A DNA stretch of 64,000 bases from Tetrapyrgos nigripes (taxonomy: Eukaryota > Basidiomycota > Agaricomycetes > Agaricales > Campanellaceae): assembly GCA_013368315.1 (NCBI GenBank), contig JAACJM010000083.1, positions 248,001 to 312,000 on the forward strand, written 5' to 3'. The notes under the pieces are model-generated. The model was not told the origin of the DNA. It saw only the letters and a list, made by a program, of their open reading frames with translations, and did no database searches. Position numbers and translations under genes: made by a program. This document shows, one piece after another, positions 1 through 10,960 of the stretch. Each line of letters starts with the position of its first letter. The stretch's first letter is position 1.

Positions 1-24
1 AATGCACCGTTGTTCCTGGGCGTA

Positions 25-1706
25 TCAGGTTTTTTGGTCGATACGCATTGGGTGTTGTTGGTGGAAGGTTTCTATCATCTCTTTTACCTTCGTCAATCCT
101 GATGCTGGTTCCCATGAATTTTCTGAGTCAGCATATATCAACCATTTGACAAGGTATTGTACTCCCCAGTGGTTTTTCGTCGGTTTCAAATCTAGAATTG
201 CTTCCACATCGTATTCATTGTCTTCGGGAAGTAACTCAGCTGGTTCTCCCAGGTAGTTCACTCCGTGAGCTTCAGTTTCTTTGTAAGGCGATAGGAGTGA
301 AGCGTGGAACACTGGATGAATGCACCAGGTAGTTGGTAATTTGAGTCAGTAATTGACTTCACTGATAACGTCAGTGATTTCAAATGGTCCGTGACGACGA
401 TTTGCCAACTTAGCTTTTGGCCTTGTTGTCTTCAAATTCTTTCCGTCTAGCAACACTTTGTCCCCAACTTTAAACTTCCTTCTCTTCGTTCGTATAGTCG
501 TGGTTTTGCTCCTTCATCAAGTCTGCTGCTGTCGTCAGACTTGCTTTTAGTTCTTCTCGGAGAGTATCCAGGTTTTGAAGGCGTTCTTCGACCTTTCGGT
601 ACGTGTGAAGTTGGATTGATTGAAGGAAATAGTCGGGGTAGATATCCATGGAGTAGTTCGAATGGTGACTTCCCGGTTGCTGAATGAACTCGTGTGTTGT
701 GGCAAAATTTGGCGTAAGGTAGGTATTTAACCCAGTCTTCTTGACGATAGTTGCAGAAGGTTCGAAGGTACTGTTCGAGTTCTTGGTTGAACCTTTCTGT
801 CTCGCCATCTGTTTGTGGATGATAAGCTGTACTGAGTGCCGAAGTGATACCTAACTTAGCGTATATCCCTTTCATTACTTGGCTTGCGAATTGAGGCCTG
901 CGGTCAGATATCATTTTGTCCCACAGACCATATCGTCACCAGGTGTTATTGAATAATAGGTCAATTGTTCTGTCGCTATCGATATCCTTTCTGCATGGAG
1001 AGATAACAACTGTTTTCGTTGATCGATCAACTGTGACATGAATTGCATTAAAGCCGTCACATTCTGGCAGATCTGTGATGAAGTCCGTTGTAATTGTGCC
1101 AAAGGGTCATTCCGGTATCTCGTTCGGTATCAGTGGTACATGCGCCGGGTGATTATTTGCCTTTGTTAACTAACAGGTAGCGCATCCTTCGACGTAGTTA
1201 CGAATGAATACTGACATACCAGGCCACCAGAATTCTCTACTGACGAGTTCGTACATTTTGAATCGTCCTGGATGTCCTGCGGTAAGGCTGTCATGATGCA
1301 TCTTAACGATGTCTCACCTGAGTTGTTGGTCATTTGGGACGTAAATCTTTCCTCGGAACAAGATGATTCCGTCTTCGTAATTCCATTCCTGTAGATTTTT
1401 TGCCAGCGCACGTGGTCCGTTGTTAAAGATGGTTTGTAACGCACTTACGACTTCGGTATCTCTTTCCGGGCATTCTTTAATTCGTCTTTTCAATTCTGTA
1501 TCTCCCATCGCAGTCACTGTTCCTGGCCTCGTCGCTCGAATCCTGAAGAACCTTGGGTCAAGTAAGACCCTATCCTTGTTGTCGTTCTCGACCCCCTCTT
1601 TATGATCTGATCTTCGAGAGAGTGGGTCACTTCAGTTAAGGTTTCCGGGTTTATGAGTGAGCGTAAAGTCGAATCTGGTCAGAAACAAGGCCATTCTTGC
1701 TTGTCG
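25..1706 (-). pseudogene. Element A integrase and chromodomain, broken
   Basis: The minus strand continues the pol of element A after the stop at 1707. It contains the end of RNase H, the integrase zinc-binding H2C2 region (around 1170-1310), the catalytic core with the D...D...E context (ISDRRPQFAS near 900, AYHPQTDGE near 800) and a C-terminal chromodomain (25-220, motif YLVKWLIYADSENSWEP). Stops fall at about 1314, 1170, 1107 and 936, and there are frameshifts near 590 and 470. Several stops sit where element B has CGA (Arg) or CAG (Gln). The normal core motif DRG is DRR here. No intact integrase can be made. Confidence 0.85.
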
Positions 1707-3149
1707 TCAGCTAAGTTTCTGAGCTGTGGTAAAGTATCTAAGATTGTTGTGATCGGTCAGGATTTCAATGGTATGTGGTCCGCCTTCTAGGTAGTGTCGC
1801 CAAGCTTCAAGTCCGCGTATGATCGCTAACAATTCTTTATCGTGAATGTCGTAATTCCGTTCGGTTTCGGACAAAGCTTTTGACAAGTAGGCTACAGGAT
1901 GCCACTTGTTGTCCGGTCCCTGTTGTTGTAAGATACCTCCTGTAGCGTAGTCTGATGCATCAACTTCTACTCGATATGGTTTAGAATGATCAGGCATGAG
2001 GAGGACTGGTGAAGTCGTAAACATATCTTTGAGTGTTTGAAAAGCTTTGTCAGCTTCATCGGACCATTTCCATGGGTGATCCTTTTTCGTGAGATCGAAC
2101 AACGGTCGTGCAATTTTTGAGAAATCACGTATGAAGCGACAGTAAAAGTTTCCAAAGCCAAGGAATGATTGTACGTCCTTGACATTGTGTGGGACTGGCC
2201 ATTTGGTTACGCCCTCGACCTTAACTGGGTCCATCGCTAGTGTATTGTGTGAAACGATAAGGCCGAGGAATTCCACTGAATTGGTTTCGAAAGTACACTT
2301 CTCCGGTTTAGCATACAGATCATTGTCTTGGAGTCGTGCAAGTACTTGTTTTACCATGTATCGGTGTTCTTCTAGTGACTCCATGAATATGAGGATATCG
2401 TCCATATAGATCACGACTTTTCCGGAGTCGATCAGGTCTTTGAATAAAGTGTTCATCATTGCTTGGAATGTAGCTGGAGAGTTCATAAGACCGAAAAACA
2501 TCACTGTTGGTTCGAAGAGCCTGCGGTTGGTTTTAAACGCCGCTTTCCATTCATCTCCCTTCTTGATGCGTATGTTATTATATCCCCATCTGAGGTCGAT
2601 TTTAGAGAATATCCGTGCCCCTTTTAGCTTGTCTACGAGTTCCGATATGAGCGGTAAGGGGTATTCGTTTTTGATGGTTCCTTTGTTTAAGGCGCGATAG
2701 TCCTGTACTGGTCGTAGTTTTCCATCTTTCTTTTTTACAAAGAAGAAAGGACTTGCCATAGGAGATTTCAATGGTCTTATATACCCCTTCTCTAAGTTTT
2801 CCTTGATGAATTCGTCGAGTTCCTTTTGTTCATTTGGGGATAAAGGATACGTCTTGCAAGGACGCGGTTCGAAGTCTGGTTTTAATTTGATAGCATGATC
2901 CCATTCGCCACGTTTCGGTAATTGTTCTGAGGTTTGTTTGTCAAAGACTCGTAAGAACTGATGATACTGCAAAGGGATCTTATCTTTAAGAGGTATATCG
3001 ACCTGGACATTCTGGGCTGCCTCTGCAAGTTCTTGTGCCTTTGTGAACCCCGCGTGGATGTTCAGGTTTGGCATCCCTAATGTTTCTTCCCCAACAGTTC
3101 CTCCATTATGTCTTGTTCCCATTGTTCTGGGATCGTATCTCTTCTGCAA
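1707..3149 (-). pseudogene. Element A reverse transcriptase / RNase H segment
   Basis: This is a 480-codon open segment of pol. The RT domain shows the fungal Ty3 hallmarks: SPFFFVKKKDGKLRPVQDYR in the fingers, KIDLRWGYNNIRI in motif A and the catalytic YMDD (VVIYMDDILIF, near 2400). RNase H follows, with VEVDASDYATGGIL and the DHNNL block. The segment ends in TGA at 1707-1709, immediately after KLS, where element B reads on with Arg codons; a CGA to TGA change would explain it. The apparent start at 3149 is not an ATG. The segment is really joined to the protease frame through a one-base frameshift around 3080. Confidence 0.9.
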
Positions 3150-3922
3150 TCATCCTCAGTAAAGATTGCCGTTACCTCCGAACTTCGATGAAAGGATCGA
3201 ATAGGAATCCGACGGCGTCGTCCTGCAATTTTTGATTGGGCAACTGGTTTGAATTGTCCAACTGGTTCTAGCCATCTGACTTGGTAATCCTTGTGGTGAG
3301 TTCTTGGATCGATGACTGTGGATTTCAATGGTTTTGTTTTAGTTCTCAAATGCAGAATGGGGGGGTTCGCTATGATACATGTTTCCGGGCATCTGGTCAT
3401 GCCTATTCGTGAGTCTGACCAATCTATGTCTGGGTTGTGTTTGTCCAACCAGTCGGTACCAAGGATTATATGGTGATCCCCGATGTCCGTTACATAGAAC
3501 TCGGCCTTCTCCTCATGATACGTTTTGTTGTCTCGGGAATAGATACAGAGGTTTTGGATAGTGTATTCTCGTACCCATCCCATGGTGTTTTCGGAGCTGT
3601 CAACGTTTCGTACTGGGAATGGTTTTTTGATAGGAAGAAGGGTGAGTTGATGTTTTTGTGCGAACCGGCCATTGATGATTATGCCTTCTGCACCACTGTC
3701 TATTAGGGCGTTCGCGTCGATTTTTCTGCCAGTAACCTTGCCAATTAATTCAGTTTTGAGTGTGATTGATGGTATCTGTCGGTTACGAGTGATTGCCGAC
3801 ATTCTTAATTCTGAAGGAAAGACTCGCTCACTAGAGGGGTATAACACACTATATCGATTGTTCTTTAACTGTCTGGTGTACTGTTCTACTCCTACTGACG
3901 ACGTAGCAGAGGAGTGATTCAA
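3077..3922 (-). pseudogene. Element A protease segment (start of pol)
   Basis: This open frame begins without an ATG one codon inside the end of gag and runs into the retropepsin domain. The active-site motif is ALIDSGAEGIIING, followed by a typical IILGTDWL motif. It aligns along its length with the start of the intact pol of element B. The frame ends at 3077, whereas B continues uninterrupted into RT, so a one-base frameshift at about 3080 separates protease from RT in this copy. Expression would require a -1 frameshift at the gag stop (see 3919-3930). Confidence 0.85.
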
Positions 3923-3930
3923 AAATCCAA
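3919..3930 (-). promoter_or_regulatory. Putative -1 frameshift site at the gag stop (element A)
   Basis: On the minus strand gag ends GAT TTT TGA and the protease frame continues in -1. A slip of the P-site UUU codon back by one base on the run of five U bypasses the UGA. The same GATTTTTGA is present at the same place in element B, although the surrounding protein sequence has diverged. Frameshifting is inferred, not shown. Confidence 0.5.
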
Positions 3931-5436
3931 TTTAGACATAATGTCTTTTAAATAGATGGTTGCTTGTTCCTTTTCTTTCCCTTCCAATTCTTTAACCCTG
4001 TTAACCATGTTGGAAATATCCTTGATTGTGTCTCGAGATGAGGATGCCTGAGCTACCGTTACCGGTGGCCAAGGTGCAGTTTCAGCTGTTCGAATAGTGC
4101 GAGAGGGAAAAGTTCGGGAGGCGTTTTGAGATGATGTTCTTGGGAATGTCGGACATTCATTGCTCATGTGTCCAGTTTGCCTACATGCAAAGCATGCCCC
4201 TAATTTCTGAAGTCGGTCTCTTTCATCAGGTGTCAGCTTGGGCAATTGAGTAAAAGACGAGTTAGCACCTGGTCCCGTGTTCATAAGCGCATTGACGCTT
4301 GCCACCGTTCTTCCCTGAGATGGACCTGAACTACTTTTCGATGTTGAAGTAGTCTTCCAGCGTCCTTGTCTTTCCCGTTCCTTTAGCCATTCTAGGTGGA
4401 GTTCTACAGCTCTCTCCTTGTATTCCTCAAAGTCATCCCACTTTGGATACGTTCTTCCAACTGCTTCTCGGAGTTTGGGTGGTAACCCATCCTGATAGAA
4501 TTCCAACAGTGCCATTTCTCCGAATTCAGACTCTTCTCCGTAGGTGTCGAAGATGCTGTTGTAGCTGCTAATATCTGTTCCTTTCATTCTAGCAAACTTG
4601 ATCTTAGTCCTCGCCACATCCTCCAAGGCGAGAGCTTTGAAATCCCTTTTGAATCTATCACGTATCTGTTTCAAAGTTATCCATCTCCATTTATCCAGTG
4701 TGCTTGCCAAGTCCTCATTTTCCTCATCTTCATCTCGTTCTATTAATCTTTGTGTCGCCCAATCTCCTCCCTTTTCTCCCATGAAGAATGATAGGAATAA
4801 CAATACCTGACTCTCCTCGGTAGGATACTTGCTTTTATTCATACGTAGGTAATTGTTGAATAGGGCCAGCCATCGTTTTGCCTCACTACGTTCTCCATTG
4901 AAGGCGTCAGGCTTTCTTCCTCGTTCGGAAGTACCATTTGACCCAATAGGAGGTGTATCAGCCATGACTGAGTCGTTTGGGTCTGACAGATCTGGAGAAG
5001 GAGGTGTAAGAGGATGCCGAGGGGCTACAGATGGTCCTTCGGCAGACGGAATGGTGGGAGAAGAAGGAGGGGGGGTGGTGTTGTCTGGTTCTGATGGGTT
5101 ATTGGGAGGTGGTTCTGGTACTGGGTTGGATTCGGAGGGTTGGTCGGTAGGTGTAGAGGTACCTTGGCCTGATTCAGTTTTAGGTTTTCGGTGTGCCTTT
5201 TGAATTGTGAGTTCTTGGAGTTGGGTTATAACGTGTAACCAACTCGGAAGTTCCTCAGTAGTAAGTCGTTGAGTGTTATATCTGTCCAGGCACGGTTGTG
5301 TGGTGCACGGAATCCAAGGATCGTCGCCGTTTTCAGGGATATAGGAGGCGTCTTGGAATGATGTGGGATGGAATACGTGTAGTCGATCAGCACAGTGAAG
5401 GTTTGGGTCTGCAGATGCGGATCGTCGACTGGTCAT
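3919..5436 (-). CDS. Element A Gag
   Basis: A 505-codon ORF with a genuine ATG (5434-5436) and a TGA stop at 3919-3921. The N-terminal third is Pro/Ser/Thr-rich and probably disordered. The middle matches a Ty3-type capsid/retrotransposon gag domain (KPDAFNGERSEAKRWLALFN, then W-D-F patterns). Near the C-terminus is one CCHC zinc knuckle (CFACRQTGHMSNEC). It is open end to end, unlike the pol of the same copy, so it could still encode a protein, although the element as a whole is dead. Pol overlaps its last bases in the -1 frame. Confidence 0.88.
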   Translation of the reverse strand: MTSRRSASADPNLHCADRLHVFHPTSFQDASYIPENGDDPWIPCTTQPCLDRYNTQRLTTEELPSWLHVITQLQELTIQKAHRKPKTESGQGTSTPTDQPSESNPVPEPPPNNPSEPDNTTPPPSSPTIPSAEGPSVAPRHPLTPPSPDLSDPNDSVMADTPPIGSNGTSERGRKPDAFNGERSEAKRWLALFNNYLRMNKSKYPTEESQVLLFLSFFMGEKGGDWATQRLIERDEDEENEDLASTLDKWRWITLKQIRDRFKRDFKALALEDVARTKIKFARMKGTDISSYNSIFDTYGEESEFGEMALLEFYQDGLPPKLREAVGRTYPKWDDFEEYKERAVELHLEWLKERERQGRWKTTSTSKSSSGPSQGRTVASVNALMNTGPGANSSFTQLPKLTPDERDRLQKLGACFACRQTGHMSNECPTFPRTSSQNASRTFPSRTIRTAETAPWPPVTVAQASSSRDTIKDISNMVNRVKELEGKEKEQATIYLKDIMSKLDF

Positions 5437-5443
5437 ATACTGG

Positions 5444-6061
5444 TTAAGCCAGGTAGTTGGGTCCTAGGATAAAAGAGGAGGGTAACCCGTAGTCGGGGGA
5501 TGGTGATGATAGAGAGTAGTTGATGTGTTCTCTGAGGAATAAAGGTCCTCTAATCTGAACCACGGTTTCTCCTGTATTGAAGTCCTCTTTCACTGTTATG
5601 TATGAAAATACCGAGAGGACTACGTCACCTGAAATAAGTTTCCACACCCAACGTCTTGTACAGATGAAGTGTCGGTCAAAACTCCAAGGGTTTGCCCATA
5701 TGTTTCTTCTGTGGGAGACCCAGTATTCGGTGTGTAAGAGATAGCAAGGGAGAGGGAATGGAACCCGTTCGTAATCAGAAGGGGTTTCCGTCGGTTCGAA
5801 GCGAATTTGGAAGAATGGGGTAGACAGGGTGAAGGGTTTTTGGATTTCAATTACAGAGTCGGTCGACCACCCTACTTGAATCGGCGAGTTTGGTTTTATG
5901 TCTCGAAACTGTGTAGACGGGGATGACCTTGTGTAACTGCTCCTTGAGCGGTTCACACCTGCCAACCTGTGAGGCTCCTCACACAGGGTAGAGTTGCTGG
6001 GCTTCTGCAGCACCGTGGGGGAAGGATAGGATAATAGGAAGGTTTGTGAGGTGGGTGTATG
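5444..6061 (-). CDS. Element A leader ORF (ORF0) without any methionine
   Basis: Between the 5' LTR and gag lies an open frame of about 205 codons, starting just inside the LTR boundary and ending 7 bases before the gag ATG. It contains no ATG in its own frame; the longest start that can be assigned is a GTG at 6013. Part of it aligns with the corresponding leader ORF of element B (FEP, then FP-rich, then YxV..R, then a W-x-x-(P/S)-G-(D/E)-V-x-x-S block). I do not recognise the family. It could be translated from a non-AUG codon, be spliced to an upstream AUG, or be a relic. No membrane segment or signal peptide is obvious. Confidence 0.4.
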   Translation of the reverse strand, partial: HTPTSQTFLLSYPSPTVLQKPSNSTLCEEPHRLAGVNRSRSSYTRSSPSTQFRDIKPNSPIQVGWSTDSVIEIQKPFTLSTPFFQIRFEPTETPSDYERVPFPLPCYLLHTEYWVSHRRNIWANPWSFDRHFICTRRWVWKLISGDVVLSVFSYITVKEDFNTGETVVQIRGPLFLREHINYSLSSPSPDYGLPSSFILGPNYLA

Positions 6062-6075
6062 GGAGTTCGTTCAAG

Positions 6076-6617
6076 TGTCAAGGTTGTCAGTACACTCAAT
6101 AACCACCCAAGTCACACAATACGAGAAAGCCGGTTACAAGAGAATAGATTGGTTTAAAAGAGACAGAAGTATATTGAGAGAGATAGAGAGAGAGAGAGAG
6201 AGTAGTAAGCTGACTAGGCTCTACACTGTGTAGTAGTAGTACAGAGTGGAGACGAAGTGAACGAACTAAGGAATAGGTTACAAGGATCACAGGTATATAA
6301 GTAAAATATGAACAGATGAGAAATAGTAAGTAATAATAGACGGTGTCATGTGGAAACGTCAAGGGCGAGAGAGTAATGAGTCAAATATGGATAGATGAAG
6401 GTACTGGATCATATGGAGTGATTGATAGTGAGAATGTCCATGGAGATAGGAATTGGAGGAGATAAGAGTGTGAGTCATAGATCTGTAGAGATGGTAACTA
6501 TAGACGATGATGGGAAATGGTTGATGTTTATGGGGTTAAAAGTAGATAGAGTGGGCAATAGGTAGTAAAGGGAAAAGAATAGAAAGGAAATGAAGAGGCA
6601 GGGGACGATTCGTGACA
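6076..6617 (-). repeat. 5' LTR of element A
   Basis: The segment runs TGTCAAGG...GTGACA on the plus strand (element on minus). It shares blocks with the LTRs of B and with the solo LTR at 9156-9571, for example the GAGTGGAGACGAAGTGAAC block and GTCACACAAT. It is 542 bp against 477 bp in B. A GA microsatellite lies inside at about 6176-6202. Confidence 0.85.
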
Positions 6618-8938
6618 ACGGTAATGCAACTGAGTTCCAATGATGTTGCATCATACCAGAACGGTTCTGGTCTATGGAACCTCAAGAACGGCGTTAGAAC
6701 ACAGCGCATTTTTCACTGATGCGAGGGACGACTGTAACTGTCACTTTCTCTTTGAACAATGTGCTGTTATTAACAAACCGTTGTCCAACAAACACATAGG
6801 TGCCTTTCTGTCACCTCTCTGCAGCTTCTTCAACAACGCCACCAAGCTCACAGCAGTGTCTATATCCATCAAGTGATCCCTACATGGAATGCGACCGACG
6901 AAAGGACCCGCCGCCTTTTCCGTGCAAGTTGCAGTTGTGGTTGCAATTTGTTCTCCATGTCAGCATTGCCTTGTGGCCATCTGTTCTAATTAGTCTTCGG
7001 TAAGTATAAGTAAGTAACCTTGACTTGGGGTCAACAGTTTTCTGTTCAACTTCTGCTCCAAACAGTTGGCCAGTTTATTTCCCTGGAGAAATCACCGTCG
7101 AGCCACTTATGTTTTGTGCGTTCACCCCTCCGGTGTCAAGACCAAGGACACATGTGCCCCAGGCAGCGAGAAATGAGGAGGAGGAGAGATTACAGACGCT
7201 AGCAAAAAAAAAAAAACAAAAAAACATTCCTGCAGGCAAAGGATAAATTATGGTGCATAACAGGCATAACTACATACTAAGTACTCGTAATGTAATGCTA
7301 TAGGGGATTGATGTCAGTGACTCCACTGGTGAGGAGCTCGAACGGTTTGTCCGAAAGTACACCTCCTTATACCCCAGTTATAGTGATTATAATCAGAGGG
7401 CTTGATTATATGCTGATTACAGGCAGATTATGAGCTTATATGGTGCAAGATAATATCAAACTCTTTGAACACCATTTCCAACTCCCTTTTTTGGTCTGAT
7501 CGACGATCATGATTTGTCTTCCTATTTAAGAAAAGTCTGGTCTTGCTTGCCTTACTATCCATACCCCAGAAGTGAAAAATAAAATGTTGATGAATTAAAA
7601 CTTCCTCAAATCTTTACCGTTGTCCGAAAAAATTTGCACACCTCAAGTATATGATATAAGCCTTCAGGTTATCAAACTTAGAGGGCTTTCCGAGGGATGT
7701 GGATACAAGCTGTGGAGGGCCGACGAGGGACATTTTGTGACAGCGTATTGGCGGGGAAGTGAAAAGTGTCACTGGGTGACACTCATTGAAAACGCAGGTG
7801 CCGAGCTAGACTCGAACCACTCTTTTGCGCAAAGGTTTGATGAAAAGTCGATCAAACTGCTGCTTCGCCAAGCAGTTTGATCGACCTTTCATCAAACTTT
7901 TGCAGAAGTGACTGGCTCGAGTCTAGTGCCGAGCGGAGTTTAAGTCAAGTTTTCTTTCAGTTCCACCCTTGTCTGCAGCCTGATGATGCATAACTCCTCA
8001 ATTTCGACCTCAAAAAGTAGTCAGACAGATATATATCCGTGCTATGATGTATTAGACAAAGCCCTGAATATTTTCTCCAGAGGAATACGGTGTTCTAAAC
8101 TTTTTTCACTTCTGTCACACTCGTGGAAACACGGTTTTTTGTCGTTTTCAGCCCATGGCAAACGTTTCAGTGCAGATGTGGAGATTCTGACTACATAGAA
8201 ATGAAGATAATGTATAAAAGTATCTGCCGTTCAGTTTCTACGAAGGGACATGAGGGAGGGACGAAGATATGGGCATATTTCTTCAAATTTTTCACTTCTG
8301 GGGCCTTGTCACTTCTGGGGTATGGATAGTATACATGCTCTACCTCTGCTGCCTTCCCAACTGCTACCAGGAAGCCGGAGTGAAGCAATGACCGCCCAAT
8401 TTTCTCACTGTTGTTGTTGAGAATACAGAATACTTATAATCAAGTCACGGTTTCAACATACATAGGTAAGTATTTACAAATGTAAGAGTAGTGCTACTAA
8501 GTAGCACAGCTTAGAACAAGAAATCAGCTTTGCGTAAGGGAAAATACTTGAACAATACCAACGGCCCGAAGCCCCACAAGAGAGAGATGCGAAGTTCCAA
8601 CCCTAATCGATAATCGTCGAAGACTGTTTGGCGGGATTTAAGTCAGATGAGCTGTGGGAGTCGGATTTCGGTCCACGCTCCGACTCGCATTACTCAGACT
8701 ATTAGTATATCCATTTCGACAACTCCTGGAGTCCTGTTTGAGAGAGAGAGAAATTTATTACACGGCATGGTCCACGAGTTGAACGCCGGTTTCAAGTGTA
8801 TCATTGACCGTATCTGTCAACAATCTGCCAGTCTTCACCTGTCTTTACTGAATATGTCTGACTTGTGTTGTGGCCTTAGATCCCAACCTAGAGTAGATAC
8901 ACACAATGTAAGTATATGCTCCTCAACCAAGACACAAG
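6618..8938. other. Gene-poor stretch, no convincing gene
   Basis: About 2.3 kb between element A and the LINE remnant. Open frames here are short and match no family I can recognise, and no exon chain with consistent phase was found. It contains an A-rich run at about 7204-7226, the foldback repeat at 7798-7933, and scattered short direct repeats such as the doubled CACTTCTGGGG near 8292-8320. It is probably old transposon debris. Confidence 0.5.
7798..7933. repeat. Foldback (inverted-repeat) element, copy 1
   Basis: Two arms of about 65-70 bp (roughly 7798-7866 and 7868-7933) are near-perfect inverted complements centred on GCTTCGCC. The arms share GTTTGATGAAAAGTCGATC and end in AGACTCGA blocks. 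Related copies lie at 34465-34586 and 40426-40555 in the opposite orientation. The pattern suggests a foldback or MITE-like repeat. The outer part GGTTCGAGTCTAG resembles a tRNA B box, but no tRNA cloverleaf can be drawn. Confidence 0.65.
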
Positions 8939-10960
8939 TGGAGTGAAAAGGATGAGGAGGCAAATAAAGAATGGCCTTATAAAGTAGAGGGCATTGGTAA
9001 ACAAATAATAACAAAGGAGATAAGAAACTTGATAAGATATTGTAAAGAATAGGGGTCCTTTACAGCAACTTGCAATCAAATAAACATTTCCTGGAAGCAA
9101 AAAGACTTGCAGGCTTGGGTGCGCAACAGCATATAACAGATACTGTGCCAGTGCGTGTCACAAATCGTCAATCTATTCATTTCTTATCTCCACGGACTAT
9201 TATTCATTTCTCTCATCTTTCTCACCATCATCTTCTCTGACTATGGTTACCATCACTTGATCTGATATGTACATCATTTATCTCCTCCAATTCCTATCTC
9301 CATGGACATTCCCACTTATTCACTTATTCTTAATTCACTTCTTTTACATATATACCAAAGGACTTGTAGTTAGTTCCTTAGTCTGTTCACTTCGTCTCCA
9401 CTCTGCTCTCAGTACAGTGCAGTGTCGAGTATAGTCAGCTACTCACCCTCTACTTGCCCCTTCCATCTCTTTATTATCTCTTTCTCTACAACGTCTCATT
9501 GTAACTCATCAAATCTATCTGTTTCATTGTGTGACTTGGGTGGTCATTGCTAAGTGACAATGTTCTTGACAGTGTGGCCAGTTCCTTCCCCTCTCAACTT
9601 TTCATCAACAGTTGAGGGTATCTGCAGGGTCACCACTGATGCTATTGCTCCACACACTGTGTCCTCACTGAAGCATACTTCAAATAGTAGTAATGCTCTA
9701 ACAAATCACTGTGGTTGCACTAAATCCTCCTTGAGACAGAGCGCAAACTTGGCTAAATTCTGGGAGCTATTCAGAAAATATTTGGGCATTGCTATACAGT
9801 TTGAGGATAATGTATCTGCGTCTGATTTAATGGAAGTCTTTATGCCTCGTGTCAATTCCACTTTTCCTCTCCCAGCCTCATTTGATGTTGATCAATACAA
9901 CCTCAATGAATTCCTTGCAAGTGCAATACTGGTCTTGACCATTGACACAACTTCTGAACAATTCTTTTCTCAAATGTTCGATGTCCCAGATATTGAGGAA
10001 GCTAAGGCTGATCTGGGGAAATTACATCCTGGTCATAGTGCTGCTGGGGAAGATGAAGTACACTACTCTGACATATGGAAAATGGACAGCACCATGATCA
10101 TGAATCTGGTCAATGAATGCCTACGAAAGAGGGATAAACCACTGATATGGATCATTTCGATCTTAATCGGAGTTCTGAAGAAAGGCAAAAAGGCATCAGA
10201 TCCAAATGGCTATCAAGCAATTGCCCTTGAAAGCTGCATGCTCAAATTTGTAACTCTGCATTGAATGGGCCATATCCTGTGGTATCATTCCTCCATCCCA
10301 GAATGGGTTTCGCAAAGGGTTTCGTACAAATAAAAATGCAGTCATTTTCAGTGTAGCAATCCAAAAAGCTAAAGCATTGAACAGGACACTGTGGGTAGCT
10401 AGTGTTAATATCTCCAATGCTTTCCCTTCTGTACATTGGGCAATTCTCTGGCTGAAGCTTCAACAATTGGGAGCTGGTGGATGGATATTTGACTGGATTC
10501 ACATGATCTACAATGAAATGGTCTACAAAGTATGGCATGGTGATTCCTCTTCACCTCAATTTCAGTCACTACTAGGTATTCTTGCTGGTGACACCATTTC
10601 TCTGCTACTATGGATTCTGTACTTTGCAGATTTCAATATCCCCAAAACCACAGATGATATTGAACTTGCTGGCAAGTATGTCTCTCACCTCAAGCAGGCT
10701 GATGACCTCCTCATCTTGGCACTGTCACCTGAAGGACTGCAGCACAAGATGAATTTGTTCTATGATTGGTGCAAGGTGAACTTCCTAGTCATTAATGCAA
10801 TCAAGTCAGTAGTCACATATCATGGCAATCCTCCTCCCATCATACCTGTGTTTCACTTTGCTGATGCAATCGTTGAAGTTGTGAATCAATACACATATGT
10901 GGGTACAACGTTGCATGGTGGTCCATTTTGGGCAGACTGTTTTCACACTGTTCTGGCTCC
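8939..10960 (+). pseudogene. LINE-like reverse transcriptase, 5' part (interrupted)
   Basis: This is a non-LTR-type RT coding region with the usual blocks: GVLKKGKKASDPNGYQAIAL, a QNGFRKGFRT block, VASVNISNAFPSVHW (motif A) and LKQADDLLILA (motif C). The longest open pieces are 9554-10264 and 10377-10988. A frameshift at about 10258-10265 separates them, and the frame between can be followed by eye. Motif A has Asn where the catalytic Asp is expected, so the enzyme is probably inactive. Upstream of the solo LTR a compatible frame continues back to about 9060 and less surely to 8939. No endonuclease domain was recognised. The ORF resumes at 28496 after element C. Confidence 0.75.
9156..9571 (+). 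repeat. Solo LTR of the A/B chromovirus family
   Basis: The 416-bp segment starts TGTCACAAATCG and ends GTTCTTGACA. It is the reverse complement of the A/B LTR sequence, with shared blocks such as GTTCACTTCGTCTCCACTC and ATTGTGTGACTTGGGTGGT. It is flanked by GTGCG (9151-9155) and GTGTG (9572-9576), a 5-bp target-site duplication with one transition. No internal element remains, as expected after LTR-LTR recombination. It lies within the LINE coding region. Confidence 0.8.

Larger units (their letters stand above)
1..6617 (-). mobile_element. Ty3/gypsy chromovirus A, decayed, 3' LTR outside window
   Basis: Read on the minus strand, this is a Ty3/gypsy retrotransposon in the order LTR, leader ORF, gag, protease, reverse transcriptase/RNase H, integrase, chromodomain. 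Only the 5' LTR (6076-6617) lies inside the window; the 3' LTR would lie left of position 1. The chromodomain puts it among the chromoviruses. It is a diverged relative of element B (20357-28114): the proteins align throughout and the LTRs share segments, but A's pol is broken by frameshifts and several stop codons, so it is a dead copy. The target-site duplication cannot be tested because the left end is missing. Confidence 0.9.
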
